Shown one piece after another: positions 32,908 to 42,915 of a stretch of 64,000 nucleotides of DNA. The DNA is taken from positions 83,912,878 to 83,976,877 of the forward strand of contig CM042152.1 of assembly GCA_023376005.1 (NCBI GenBank), written 5' to 3'. The notes under the pieces are model-generated. The model searched no databases, was not told where the DNA came from, and saw nothing but the letters and a program-made list of their open reading frames with translations. Every line of letters begins with the position of its first letter. The first letter of the stretch is position 1. A program made the position numbers and the translations under genes. The stretch comes from Doryteuthis pealeii (Eukaryota > Mollusca > Cephalopoda > Myopsida > Loliginidae).

Positions 32908-34007
32908 AATATATTAAAAAAAGATCAAAACCTAGTTATCTCCCTTTCTATGTATCTATCAACTGTTTTTTTTTTTTTCATTCAGTTTTGAGTGACACTG
33001 GCATTGGCCAGAGCTCTGTGAGTGCTTTCTAGTTTTTTTTATTGATCCCTCTACAAAAGCATAAAGAAATTCAATGTAAGTTAATACATTTTTATTTCTT
33101 TTTTCTCTTTTAAAAAGGTTATTTACAGAATGGGCGGCCGTGAATAGATTCAAAACATTTGGCCAAAAATGTTATTCCTTTTCATAGTTATTAATGGTCT
33201 CTAGAAGAAAGAAAGAAAATGATAGCAAGTAAAACAGAAAAATAAGAAAGAAAGAGTTGATATGCCATAAAAACAAAACAACCAAATATCGGTATAAAAT
33301 ATGATGCGAAGAAAAGAAATATTACTAGATTTCACTAGTGTGAGAAGACCTGTTCTGCACTCTGCTCTTTCGATGTACTTGTCTAGACCCCAACGTTGTG
33401 AATTATGTGCTTGCCGAATTTAAGGCACGAGTCAGAAAAACAGGCTCACAAGGATTAAAAACAAAACAACAACTACAAGTGTAAACAAGACACGGATGGA
33501 AGAAGAGTGTGTGTGATGCTTTCGCTGTCCATCCAACTGGCTATTACTGCTATCCCTACTAGCTAACTTAACCCTTCGATCCCCGGGTTCTAACTGCCTT
33601 AGTGCTCGAGTTTAGTTGTATTTATGTCAAATTCCCCTTTCCCCAACCATCTTCTCCGGACCACACAAAGGGCCAGCACTTAAATAAATCGCAGACTTCT
33701 GGTCGTCATTAACCCTTAAAATTAAAGTACTTAAATATTTTTTCAGACACTACGGCTTCAATACGTTGACCATTAATTTTTTTAAAAGAGATTTTCTCCT
33801 AAAAATCCTTTTTGCTTTTAATACCTGGGTGCCTAAGATATTATCATCAGGTGGTCCCATTTCATGGTGGTCGTACAAGTCTCTTTAAACTTTACGACCT
33901 AATCTTTGGATTCGTAAAAAGGGGTCAACCACCCACCCCTTTTACTTATGCTTGGCTTTAACCTATTCCCTTTCTTATTCATTTATTTATCTATTTATTC
34001 TGACCAT
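32908..34007. other. Apparently unique stretch
   Basis: Base composition is less skewed in 33330-33700, but no exon-like frame, splice pattern or RNA was recognised. Confidence 0.4.
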
Positions 34008-34092
34008 GTTCGTCTTCAACCACAGTATCACACTAGATCACTGAAGTTAAACAGCGATGAGCCTGTTCAATACTTAATTGAGTGACCACTTA
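34008..34092 (+). repeat. 5S-rRNA-derived fragment
   Basis: CACTGAAGTTAAACAGCGAT, GAGCCTGTTCAATACTTAA and GAGTGACC follow the order of the 5S rRNA internal promoter region and 3' half (AAGCTAAGCAGGGTC ... TTAGTACTTGGATGGGAGACC). It is too diverged to be a 5S gene. The pattern fits a 5S-derived SINE. A shorter second fragment (ATCACCGAAGTTAAGCAGCG) lies at 34334. Confidence 0.7.
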
Positions 34093-34149
34093 AGCAACAG
34101 TAGGTACTGTAAGCAACCTGAGATTTTTTGTTTATCAAAAAGTTATATG

Positions 34150-34300
34150 GCATTTCTACCTAATACTAACAATTTTTAAACAGATCTATTTGATCCATAG
34201 ATAGGACCCTAACAGGTACTACCACTCCAGATAAGAATGGACTTTGGAGCAATGGCAATGAAGGGGTTACTCCACACTCCCCAAATCTTGAGATTATGGT
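34150..34300 (+). repeat. Family 4 fragment
   Basis: GATCCATAGATAGGACCCTA, TACTACCACTCCAG and TACTCCACACTCCCCAAATC match the middle of family 4. It lies between two 5S-like fragments, so 5S head and family 4 body may belong together in one composite SINE. Confidence 0.65.
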
Positions 34301-34479
34301 GAAGTTATGCTGAAATCTAGGATTCCAGCCAGATCACCGAAGTTAAGCAGCGATGAGCAGCCAGAGTTCTTTGTTTATCAAAAATGACTTGCTTCGGTAT
34401 TAAATGACCCGAAAGGGTTTATATACCATTAAAAAAAAAAAACAACCAACCAACCAACCATTATATGCATAGCAAAGTC

Positions 34480-34645
34480 ATGGACTGCTATAGACAGTTT
34501 TCTGATCATATGGAAATCTTTCCTCACTGATAAGATAGCTCTGTAGCCATGTCAGTGCTACTGTATGGCTGCACTACTTGAACTCTAACAAAATGCTTGA
34601 AGAAAAAGCTGGATGGGAATTACACAAGGATGCTGTACCTAATGG

Positions 34646-34682
<37 letters not shown>
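34480..34682 (+). pseudogene. RTE-like LINE C-terminal fragment with (TAA)n tail
   Basis: Pieces such as VLLYGCTT (one base disrupted), TLTK and KKLDGNYTRML are typical of the region after the reverse transcriptase in RTE LINEs. It ends in (TAA)n at 34648-34680. Confidence 0.75.
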
Positions 34683-34857
34683 TATAGGTAATTTTAGGGC
34701 TTACCCAATATATGTGTGAAATTGTCAGATTATTAATATACAAATAAATAACAAAATACAAACATACAGAAAAAATAATTTAACCAGAAAAAAAAATCAA
34801 TTTTCCCTAATATTTCAATTGAAATCATTCTCTTCTTATTTTTTAAAGTCTTTTAAA

Positions 34858-34960
34858 GTCTAGCCGCGCTGAAAAGATGTGATACGACAAAACAGGAGAG
34901 TATATAAGTCATCCACAGACACCGTGTTTCGACGTTTCACGTCTCTTCAGTGTGGCTAGA
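34858..34960. repeat. Inverted hammerhead pair
   Basis: The plus-strand start GTCTAGCCGCGCTGAAAAGA and the minus-strand start GTCTAGCCACACTGAAGAGA are homologous, so the locus is an inverted duplication of one hammerhead-bearing unit about 50 bp long, with spacer near 34900. Confidence 0.75.
34913..34955 (-). ncRNA. Hammerhead ribozyme, type I, canonical core
   Basis: Read on the minus strand from 34955: CCACA (stem I), core CTGAAGA, GACGT / GAA loop / ACGTC (perfect 5-bp stem II), GAA, ACA / CGG loop / TGT (stem III), C at 34918 completing the preferred GUC cleavage triplet, then TGTGG, which pairs perfectly with the opening CCACA. Every invariant position of the hammerhead catalytic core is present and all three stems pair. 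It would cleave its own transcript 3' of that C. The inverted partner at 34858-34895 has CTGAAAA in place of CTGAAGA and is broken. Known carriers of such minimal type I motifs are Penelope-like elements and animal retrozymes. Which one this is cannot be said. Confidence 0.87.
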
Positions 34961-35160
34961 CACACCAACTACCTCTGACCAGGAGCGAAACCCGACTGAG
35001 TTTTCCTCAGCCTGATTCGTTAACCTCCCACCTATTTGACAGCTGCCGTTAAGGGATGGTGTTTAAACAATTGAATACATACGTTTGTTTATGTATTTTA
35101 GGATCACCAGAGAGATCCAGTCTGTAAACAACAGACGATCATTGCTTTATGCTGACAGTG

Positions 35161-35208
<48 letters not shown>

Positions 35209-35400
35209 TTCTAATATATAATTAAAGATAATCTTTTTATTTATTTATTTACTTACCTATCTAATTAATTTAATATATTTATTCTATTTCACAACGAAAA
35301 AAAAAGGTAAGTAAATAAATTCTTCTATTTGACCGCTTTTATTTTGAATTCAAGATAGTTACAGTGTAGCAATATTCACGGGAAGTTAACCAGACAACAG

Positions 35401-35439
<39 letters not shown>

Positions 35440-35782
35440 TCAAACCCATTCTCAACAGATATTACAAAGGGAAGGGACGGATCTTATCTTCTCTAATAGA
35501 ATAATTATATTAACTTGATGCTTCAAAGGAGTCTAATAATAGATAAGAAAAACTTTCTATCAGGGACCCCACTCTCAAAAAGTGTTTTAATATTTTTGAG
35601 AAGGGTCCCTGGGAAAGGATTTTTCAATTATCCCCCTAGTTTCATTCATTTTTATTTCATCCATTTTACCATTAATTTATATATAAGTTAGCAGTCTGAT
35701 GAAATTCAGGTATACACATACCTGTAGTTATAAATACATCTATAACTGCAAAATGAACGATTTTTACGCTTTTTATTTACCA

Positions 35783-35821
<39 letters not shown>

Positions 35822-36094
35822 TATTGTTTAACATTGATAAGGGATGTTAAACTAGTGAGAGGGAATATATAGGACCAAAATAAGAAAGTCCAAGAGAGAT
35901 TCAAAGAATTATCAAAATGCCAGAAGCGTAAACAAAATCTTGTCATTCATAAAGTAGAAAAGGAAACATAAATTTAGTTTCTTTGTCAAGAAAATTCAAT
36001 TCCGTCCAATTCTTCCACAAAAGGTTACAACAGATATATCATCCATTTTCCACAGAGAAAATAAAACGTAAAATACTGCACCTTATAATCAGGT
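34961..36094. other. Non-coding stretch with (TA)n runs
   Basis: (TA)n at 35163-35207, 35402-35437 and 35785-35815; a strong hairpin with CAGGGACCC / GGGTCCCTG ends at 35562-35612. No gene recognised. Confidence 0.55.
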
Positions 36095-36160
36095 GTATCC
36101 TGGGTATAACACTAAACTGCATCCGGTTGTGAGGCTCCACTTCTGGAGTTCTGGGGGAGT
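36095..36160 (-). repeat. Family 4 fragment
   Basis: ATCCTGGGTATAACACTAAA, GTGAGGCTCC and TCTGGAG follow the inverted order of family 4. Confidence 0.55.
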
Positions 36161-36229
36161 GCCATTATTTGTATTTATATTTACCACGTACCCCACGTGT
36201 ACGGGTTAGGTACAAGGCTCTATTAATGT

Positions 36230-36425
36230 GGGACCACCCACGAACCGAAGCTCATGGGTGGCGTGTGCAAAAAATGCGTGGATCCCGTCGGCATTCCCCC
36301 TCAAGGAGGTGCCTCGGGCACTGGGCAATAAACCCAGCCCTACCCCTTTAAATCGAGGGGGCAGGTGTTGCCTGGAGGGATGGCCCCCTGGAATCTCGCC
36401 ATTAATTTCATTAATAGACACAGGC
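36230..36425 (-). repeat. GC-richer repeat, family 3
   Basis: Minus-strand copy of the repeat seen at 39420-39600, 45010-45195 and 63640-63830: complement of GGGGGAATGCCGACGGGATC, GGGCAGGGCTGGGTTTATTG and ACACCTGCCCCC. Apparent open frames on both strands here come from this repeat. Confidence 0.8.
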
Positions 36426-36532
36426 CCCGAAGAGCCCATATTCCCAGGTCATATGAATGAAATGGATTTGTTTGAAAAATTAAGTTAAATTAAACAAATT
36501 CTGTCTGCCTTTGATGGTTAGAAGACACAAGA

Positions 36533-36695
36533 AACAAGTCTCTTGACATTGTTTGCAATAAGGTAACATGTCTCTGTATTGTTCATAACAAGGTAGCATG
36601 TCTCTTTGGCATTGTTTGCGCTTAAAGTAACAAGTATCCTGCCATTGTTAGCTACAAAATAACAAGTCTCCTTGAAATTGTTCACTACAGTAAGG
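36533..36695. repeat. Short tandem array, ~37-bp unit
   Basis: About four or five imperfect copies of AACAAGTCTCYTTGNCATTG followed by TTNGCNAYAARGTA. Confidence 0.7.
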
Positions 36696-36855
36696 TGTTC
36701 AGTCCTCACTAGGTGATCTTATGATTATGGCCTTATACCAGACTAAGCTAAGTGAATATCTATTGGGTCAACTTTGACATAAGGAAGAAAGACACATTGA
36801 GTGAGAAAACTAACTACAACATCAAAAGCAGATGTTTTGTCATTGACTCACCACA

Positions 36856-36896
<41 letters not shown>

Positions 36897-37494
36897 TGAA
36901 CTTTTCCAATGTCACATTTTCTCAATCTATTTCCAGTCTCTCTTTCTAAAATAAAAAGAGAAGAAGAAAAAGAAGAAGTAATACGTACTCCCAATAGATT
37001 CAAAGAAAAGGGATCTCCTCTCTCTCTCTCTCTCTCTCTCCACCCAACACCTAGATATTTCTCACTCTGTCCACAAATGTTACCTGATGCCATTTCAGGC
37101 ACAGATGGAAACCAAAAGGACATAGTTCAAGGTAAATGCTTTATTATTAACATACAAAAGGTAAGCTTATTTGGTTAGCAATCTTATTTACACAGACTTC
37201 TTTAAAACCCGCCTGTCTTTCTCAATACAATTCTGGGTTGTTTTTTTTAAATTTCTTTTTTCTTTTTAGGAATTTTTTTTGGGTGGAGTATCTTAACTTT
37301 CTTTCCATTCCCAGTTTGTGTTCTATTCTGAGTTATTACTAAGACTAGTATCATTACCTTTTTTTAAAAACATCTAAATAAAGAAATGTTTATTGTGTTA
37401 CAGAGATAAATGATTATATTATCATGAGGGAACTTAATCAACAACAACAAACACTTTGTATTAAACAATGAAATTGAAGATGGAATTCTGGGTA
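36696..37494. other. Non-coding stretch with (CA)n and (CT)n
   Basis: (CA)n at 36850-36893 and (CT)n at 37017-37040. Nothing else recognised. Confidence 0.5.
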
Positions 37495-37935
37495 CCACCA
37501 AATTTCTCTGGGAAATTTACCCTTCCTCCTATATGTAACATAATGAAACTTGCATAAAGGTTAATATTATCTTTAAATTTTTTTGTCCATTCAAAAGAAG
37601 AAACATTACAAAAACTCCTGATGATTAAAAAAAAAAATTTCAGCTTACGGAAATAATGAAAATTATGAACGAAAAACAATGTTTACATTTTTGCACCGTT
37701 AAATTAATTGAAATTTAACGTAGCCAAAAACAAGTTATGACTGGAGGCTTTTTTAAAAAAGTTTATGAAAAATCAATTAATGGTCCGATTTTTACGAAAA
37801 TTTCCATAATTACTTACCTTTTGATGTAAAACAGTTAATTCAAAGATCAAATTATCCAATTGGGGGAAAATTACTGTTATCTTGAAAAATAAGTAAAACC
37901 TTTTTTTTTTACAACAGAGTCAGTTTCTTTATTGA
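37495..37935. repeat. Two dispersed repeats side by side
   Basis: 37495-37730 matches 9775-9975 and 37815-37935 matches 6140-6270. Their adjacency here suggests parts of one longer element whose pieces are separated elsewhere. Confidence 0.6.
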
Positions 37936-38068
37936 TATTTTATTTGATTGAGTGCTTTTCTTGAAATTGTAGAAAAGTAGAAAAATCAGTCAATAAAAGT
38001 TAATGTAAATGTTTGGGGGAAAAATGTTTGTTTTTAGGCGGTTAAATTTGTTGCTAAGTCCTGACTTA

Positions 38069-38225
38069 GAAGTTTTATGTGTAAAATGTATATATGTGGT
38101 TGAGAGTAGAGGAAATGTGGATATAACAACACAAACGACTATGTTCAATGTTGTGTTGTTATATCCACATTTCTTCTACTCTCAACCACATATATACATA
38201 TATACATTTTACATATAAAACTTCT
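38069..38225. repeat. Foldback element
   Basis: Inverted arms share AAAATGTATATATGTGGTTG, AGAGTAGA and AAATGTGGATATAACAACAC around a centre near 38147. No hammerhead core seen. Confidence 0.88.
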
Positions 38226-38408
38226 CAACCATATTTTGTCGTATTTATTTAATCTTTCACTCCTCATGTATATATACATATGTATACACCATATGTATAT
38301 GTCATCTGTCTTCATTGAGAGAAAAAAGTTCTAAGCTTATGTCATATTGGTTATAAAGAAGTGAGAATTTTCTTTAGTTTAATTCTAAAGCATCTACATA
38401 TATATATA

Positions 38409-38610
38409 TGCATTTCACATACTGCTAATACCTTTGGGAAAGGTATGAATCCAACTACTCTCCCTCCAGCTATGGGTAAGTTGTAGGGCAGACAGGGCTA
38501 GATAACCAGTCTATAAGAAGGTAAAATTCTGAATTCAAACCTGGTAAACTCCACTTAAGAAATTGACCTTGTGTCACATCCTCCTCGTGCGGAGGGGTTG
38601 GTAAATATAT
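38409..38610 (+). repeat. SINE family 2, 5'-truncated (copy T5)
   Basis: Body only: GCTAATACCTTTGGGAAAGG, CCAGCTATGGGTAA, TTGACCTTGTGTCACATCCT and the TAAATATATA tail. Confidence 0.85.
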
Positions 38611-38699
38611 ATACACATATTTCTTAATATTGCTAGTTTTTTTCAATTTCTTTAATTTTTCATTTTTTTAAAACCTATTCATCCAATTAATTTATTGAG

Positions 38700-39115
38700 T
38701 GTTGTAGAATAATCCATACTAAGTTCCAATTACCGTCGAATTGGTAAGACAAGGCAACAAGTAGTCGTAACTCAATACAGATCTAACCTTGTTGCAATCC
38801 TACTACAGAATGCCATTTATGAAGCCTCATAACATCATAGAAACCATGCAGCCAATCAGGACTCAAGGAATGGAATCACCCAAATACATGAATGGACTAT
38901 TCTTGAATTCCATAAGTACCAGCTGTCTTGGGCACTAGTTCAGTTGTGCTTAGCCAGTTGCTGTTGTCCAAACAAACAGTAGACAGACTGACTGAGTTCA
39001 GTGCTTAGCCAGTTGCTGTTGTCCAAACCAACAGTATACTGACTGACTGGCAGGTTCAGTTGTGCTTAGCCAGTTGCTGTTGTCCAAACCAACAGTATAC
39101 TGATTGACTTCAATA
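38700..39115 (-). repeat. Promoter-like repeat module, diverged minus-strand copy
   Basis: Reverse complement of 61020-61610 (TACCGTCGAATTGGTA, CAAGGCAACAAGTAGTCG, CAATCAGGACTC). At its right end a 55-61 bp segment with GCTTAGCCAGTTGCTGTTGT is repeated three times (38948, 39003, 39064). Confidence 0.75.
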
Positions 39116-39116
39116 A

Positions 39117-39165
39117 GTGTCACTGTTGTGTAATGGCTAACATGCTGGACTGCAACAGTAGTAAG
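39117..39165 (+). repeat. tRNA-like head fragment
   Basis: GTTGTGTAATGGCTAACATG resembles the family 2 variant head. The T-arm is not recognisable. Confidence 0.45.
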
Positions 39166-39365
39166 CAAGTAAATGACTCACTGACCCCTTTTCAAAATCC
39201 CTCCCCCTCTTGTGTGATCATTTGTTGCACATTGGTGGTTGATCCCCTGTGGTTAGTCATCAGGTTTATTATTTATCAGGTGGGAAAGCTGGCTCTAAAT
39301 TGCACCAGCCATAGAAGGTGGACAATGTTTAGAAGATTCAGATTACATATAACGAATACACTTTG

Positions 39366-39600
39366 AGCGTCACATCGTGGTTTAATGGTTAGCAAGCTTG
39401 TCTCGCAGATCCATTGGTTCTTCAGAGCCAGGGTCCAGTGGCTTCGGCCCTGGACCGTGTAAGCTAAGATCGTTGATCTCAGGAGGCCATCCTTCCCAGG
39501 CAACACCTGCCCCCTTGATTTAAAGGGGCAGGGCTGGGTGCCTGAGGTGTCACCCTTGAGGGGGAATGCCGATGGGATAAACATTTTTTGCACCCGCCTC
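39366..39600 (+). repeat. tRNA-like head plus family 3 body
   Basis: CGTGGTTTAATGGTTAGCAA is box A-like. It is followed by CTTCGGCCCTGGACC, AACACCTGCCCCCTTG, GGGCAGGGCTGGG and GGGGGAATGCCGATGGGAT. This copy suggests that family 3 is a SINE with a tRNA-like head that the other copies have lost. Confidence 0.7.
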
Positions 39601-39631
39601 CCATGACTCTTGGCTCGCGATTGGCTAAGGA

Positions 39632-39695
39632 ATAGACCACATGATCTCGCCTAGTCTATAAGTATAAGCGGGGAACTAGCATACACCTTATATCA
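39632..39695 (+). repeat. Half copy of the 20765-20922 foldback
   Basis: GACCACATGATCTCGCC, AGTCTATAAGTA and ACACCTTATATCA correspond to the left arm of that foldback. Confidence 0.6.
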
Positions 39696-39744
39696 CTCAA
39701 AAAATCCAACAGTTACGGATACAGAAATTGAACATGACAAAAAT

Positions 39745-40110
39745 ACTCAACAAAAAGACTTTCAGATGAGGCTTGGATGTGCATTATTTTTATTTTTCAG
39801 ACTGTTGTCCTCATCTTTATGTAAGAACAAGTTTCAGCCACTCTATCCTCTGGTCTTCTTCAGGTGTTTCCTGTCTATCTGAGCATTCGTGCTAGTTTTT
39901 GATTGAGTTTTTCTGTCTCCATTGTTGTAATGGATCAGGTCCATAATGAAAAATCAAAATAATACACATCATGCCTTGTCTGCAAAAAATAATATCAAAT
40001 TGGTACAGACATGATAGATTAGAACAATGGAGACAGAAAAACTTGAAAACTGGTACAAATTCTTGGATATACACCTGAAGAAGGCCTGAGGATACAGTGT
40101 CAAAATAAAT
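39745..40110. repeat. Inverted pair with hammerhead-like cores
   Basis: Left arm about 39821-39915 and right arm about 40019-40110 are inverted (GTTTTTCTGTCTCCATTGTT and complement). Left core 39832-39863 (minus): CTGAAGA, a loose stem, GAAAC. Right core from 40075 (plus): CTGAAGA, with GAAA decayed. Beyond the left core lies the second hairpin GAGGAC / AACA / GTCT followed by GAA, shared with 5780-5950 and 42916-43190. Confidence 0.65.
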
Positions 40111-40116
40111 CAAAAT

Positions 40117-40515
40117 AACAAAAATGATTTCTACTATAAAAATGCACTGGAAATGATTTCTACTATAAAAATGCACTGGAAATGATTTCTACTATAAAAA
40201 TGCATTGGAAATGATTTCTACTATAAAAATGCATTGGAAATGATTTTTACTATAAAATGCATTGGAAATGATTTTTACTATAAAATGCATGGAAATGATT
40301 TTTTACTATGCATTAGAAATGCATTGGAAATGATTTCTACTATAAAAATGCATTGGAAATGATTTCTACTAAAAATGCATTGGAAATGATTTCTACTATA
40401 AAAATGCACTGGAAATGATTTCTACTATAAAAATGCACTGGAAATGATTTCTACTATAAAAATGCATTGGAAATGATTTCTACTATAAAAATGCACTGGA
40501 AATGATTTTTCTATA
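40117..40515. repeat. 29-bp minisatellite
   Basis: About 13-14 copies of GGAAATGATTTCTACTATAA plus AAATGCACT, with small deletions in the middle copies. It starts directly at the end of the hammerhead-like foldback. Confidence 0.92.
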
Positions 40516-40987
40516 AATCCAGTGTACTGATGCCTATTTTTGTTGGGTGCTTCAATTTATTTCAAGAAAAGAAAGTTTTTTTTAAAACAACGAAAGCTGT
40601 TGCCATGAAAAATGTCTTTTTTAGCAACTAAGTGTTTGCTTCACACAGCACATATTCTTAACAGTCACTGAAAACAATTTTGCAGGTGCTACACAAGACA
40701 TGAACAAACAAAAAAATGTATACAAAATGGCAAGCATCTGGAGAAAAAAAAATCAATGCCACCAGCTCATCTGTTTGACAACCATTCTCAATTGCAGATC
40801 CCAAGTCTAATTGCACACATTCAACTGTTGAATGTACGATCAGGAGAGAAGAACACTTAAAAGACCAGCAGCAACTCAGATCTTCATATAAACAAATATG
40901 ACACGAAAGATGTAATAAACAAAAACCCCAAATAAACTGTAGATCATGTGTAGCATAAAGCCAGTCGGGTTGCTAGTAGTAGTCGCT
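40516..40987. other. Non-coding stretch
   Basis: Nothing recognised. Confidence 0.4.
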
Positions 40988-41376
40988 AGTAGTAGTAGTC
41001 ATTAGTTCAGAAACAACATACACAAGTTGTATAGTCACAAAGGGGTTGTTTATTCCTTTCTAGGCTCATGGGTTCTTCTTTAGAGAGAAGGGAGAGAGAG
41101 AGAGAGAGAGGGTAAGGTCAAATTATTATTTTGTAGATAATGTTCGGTACTACTATGCAAAACAAATCACGGGTCGTAGTAGTAGTAGTCGTTAGTTCAG
41201 AAACAACATACGCAAGTCATATAGTCACAAAGGGGTTGTTTATTCCTTTCTAGGCTCATGGGTTCTTTTTTAGAGAGAAGGAGAGAGAGGAGAGAGAAGA
41301 GAGAGCGAGAGGGTAAGGTCAAATTATTCTTTTGTAGATCATGTTCGGTACTACTATGCGAAACAAATCACGGGTG
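40988..41376 (+). repeat. Direct tandem duplication of ~190-200 bp
   Basis: 40988-41175 and 41176-41376 share AGTAGTAGTCRTTAGTTCAG, TATAGTCACAAAGGGGTTGT, TTCCTTTCTAGGCTCATGGG, a purine (GA)n block and AATGTTCGGTACTACTATGC. Confidence 0.92.
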
Positions 41377-41404
41377 GAACGTGGTAAGCCCCGTCTGCCC
41401 CTAT

Positions 41405-41715
41405 TACGGCCCAAGTGATCCTAAGTGGTCACTCATCTAAATACTAAGCAGGCTCATTGCTGCTTAACTTCAATGGTTCTAATTAGTCACCCATCTAAGT
41501 ACTTAACAGGCTCTTTGTTGCTTAACATTAGAGATCTTAAGTGATCCTCTCTCATCTGAAAACTAAACAGACTGATTGCTGCTTAACTTCAGTGATCCTG
41601 ACCCCCCCCTCCTTATCTAAACACTAACCTGGCTGACTGCTGCTAAACTTCAATTATCCTAATTAGACCCCCCATCTAAATACTGAGCAGGCTAATTGCT
41701 GCTTAACTTCATTTT
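41405..41715 (-). repeat. Tandem array of 5S-rRNA-like segments
   Basis: Five copies of about 60 bp. On the minus strand each reads close to GAAGTTAAGCAGCAATGAGC followed by CTGCTTAGTATTTAGATGAG and TGACC, the 5S internal-promoter and 3'-half order. The copies start on the plus strand near 41436, 41492, 41557, 41617 and 41674. The 5' half of 5S is absent from each unit. Confidence 0.75.
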
Positions 41716-42029
41716 TAGAAGGTAATTGGAAATATTCAGCCAAGGGCAGAAATGCAACAGACAAAAGTTCGCCCCCCCCCATGCCAAGCAATAGTAGTAG
41801 TAGTAGTAGTAGTATTACAGCTGTGAACTGTGCCGTTGCCACACACTGTTTAATATGATCAAACCACTTCAGCCCCCTTCCTATGTTTTCATATTCACTG
41901 CACTTTTTGTATAGAATTTTAAATTGCGTAGGCATGCATTATACTCAATATGCAGTTGCCTATGCTACTGGGTGCCCAAAAGTACAACTCAACTTTTATT
42001 TTTGTATCCATTTTACTAAACAAATATTC
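41716..42029. other. Non-coding stretch
   Basis: (TAG)n at about 41790-41815. Nothing else recognised. Confidence 0.45.
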
Positions 42030-42264
42030 GGTTATTTCCTATAAGTCTAACATGATCAAAGGGGAACCACTCTTGACTTATAAATTATTCATTTATTTAT
42101 TTATTTATTGATCTACTAGGAAAAAAAGAAGACAGGGTTAGGGTTAGGGCTTAGGGTTAGGTCTAGGGCTAGAGTTAGGGTTTAGGGTTAGTTTAATGGG
42201 AAATAATAAATAATTAGTCAAGAGTGGTTCCCCTTTGTTTATGTTAGTCTTATAGGAAATAACC
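42030..42264 (+). mobile_element. MITE with telomere-like core (full copy)
   Basis: Terminal inverted repeats of about 60-65 bp start GGTTATTTCCTATAAGTCTA and include AAAGGGGAACCACTCTTGAC. Between them lie CTACTAGGAAAAAAAGAAGA, a run of imperfect TTAGGG repeats (42136-42197) and GTTTAATGGG. No coding capacity. The TTAGGG run is internal to a mobile repeat and so is not a chromosome end. Confidence 0.88.
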
Positions 42265-42439
42265 AAAAAAGTTTCTCAGAGATTCTGTTTACTCCATACA
42301 CTATAATTTTTCCTTATCATAATAAATATTACCTGCTACAATATGTAATTTTTCCCTTTTTATCGCATATAACTTTGACAAACAACAGTTTTTTTCTTTT
42401 CTTTTTATATACTAAATGTGTGAAAAGATTTTAAAAAAG

Positions 42440-42568
42440 GGGTTATTTATTTATTAATCTACTAGGAAAAAAGAAGACAGGGTTTAGGGTTAGTTTAATG
42501 GGAAAATGAATAATTTATCAGTCAAGAGTGGTTCCCCTTTGATCATGTTAGACTTATAGAAAATAACC
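42440..42568 (+). mobile_element. MITE with telomere-like core (left-deleted copy)
   Basis: Keeps GGTTATTT at the left edge, then jumps to ATCTACTAGGAAAAAAGAAG, one GGGTTTAGGGTTAG and the complete right arm ending AATAACC. Confidence 0.82.
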
Positions 42569-42742
42569 CAAATATTCTTTTATTTAAAAGAACAAATATC
42601 TCATTACCTGCTGAATAAACTTTTAAATACACAGATTATATATAATTATACGTTATGACAGAGACAAAGTTAATAAAGTTGTAGAAAATAGTTTTAAGAT
42701 CCCTAAAGATTCGGTTTATTGTATGTGTTTACCCAATCCTTC

Positions 42743-42815
42743 TGTCAGGATGTGACACAAGGTCAATTTTCAAGCTGATTTGAATTCAGAGTTTCCCTCT
42801 AGACTGAACCACATC

Positions 42816-42851
<36 letters not shown>
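42743..42851 (-). repeat. SINE family 2 tail fragment and (ATT)n
   Basis: 42743-42803 is the complement of CTGAATTCAAATC ... TTGACCTTGTGTCACATCCT. (ATT)n follows at 42818-42851. Confidence 0.75.
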
Positions 42852-42915
42852 TCAAACCACTTTAAACTTGTGCTCTGTTTTAGGTGTTTTATTTATTTAT
42901 TTATTTATCTATTTA

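Noticed and set aside
35562..35612. Transcription terminator-like hairpin
   Set aside because: Strong hairpin, but no gene upstream and no U-tract logic in a eukaryotic context; recorded only as a hairpin.
35690..35760. Further hammerhead motif (CAGTCTGATGA near 35694, and near 55333)
   Set aside because: CTGATGA is present but no GAAA follows a paired stem at the right distance in either place.
36169..36488. GC-rich coding exon candidates
   Set aside because: The sequence is the family 3 repeat found in three other places in the window.
41405..41715. 5S rRNA gene cluster
   Set aside because: Units are only ~60 bp, lack the 5' half and are heavily diverged from each other.
42136..42197. 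Telomere or chromosome-fusion site
   Set aside because: The TTAGGG-like repeats are short and imperfect and lie in the same place inside five copies of one MITE family.
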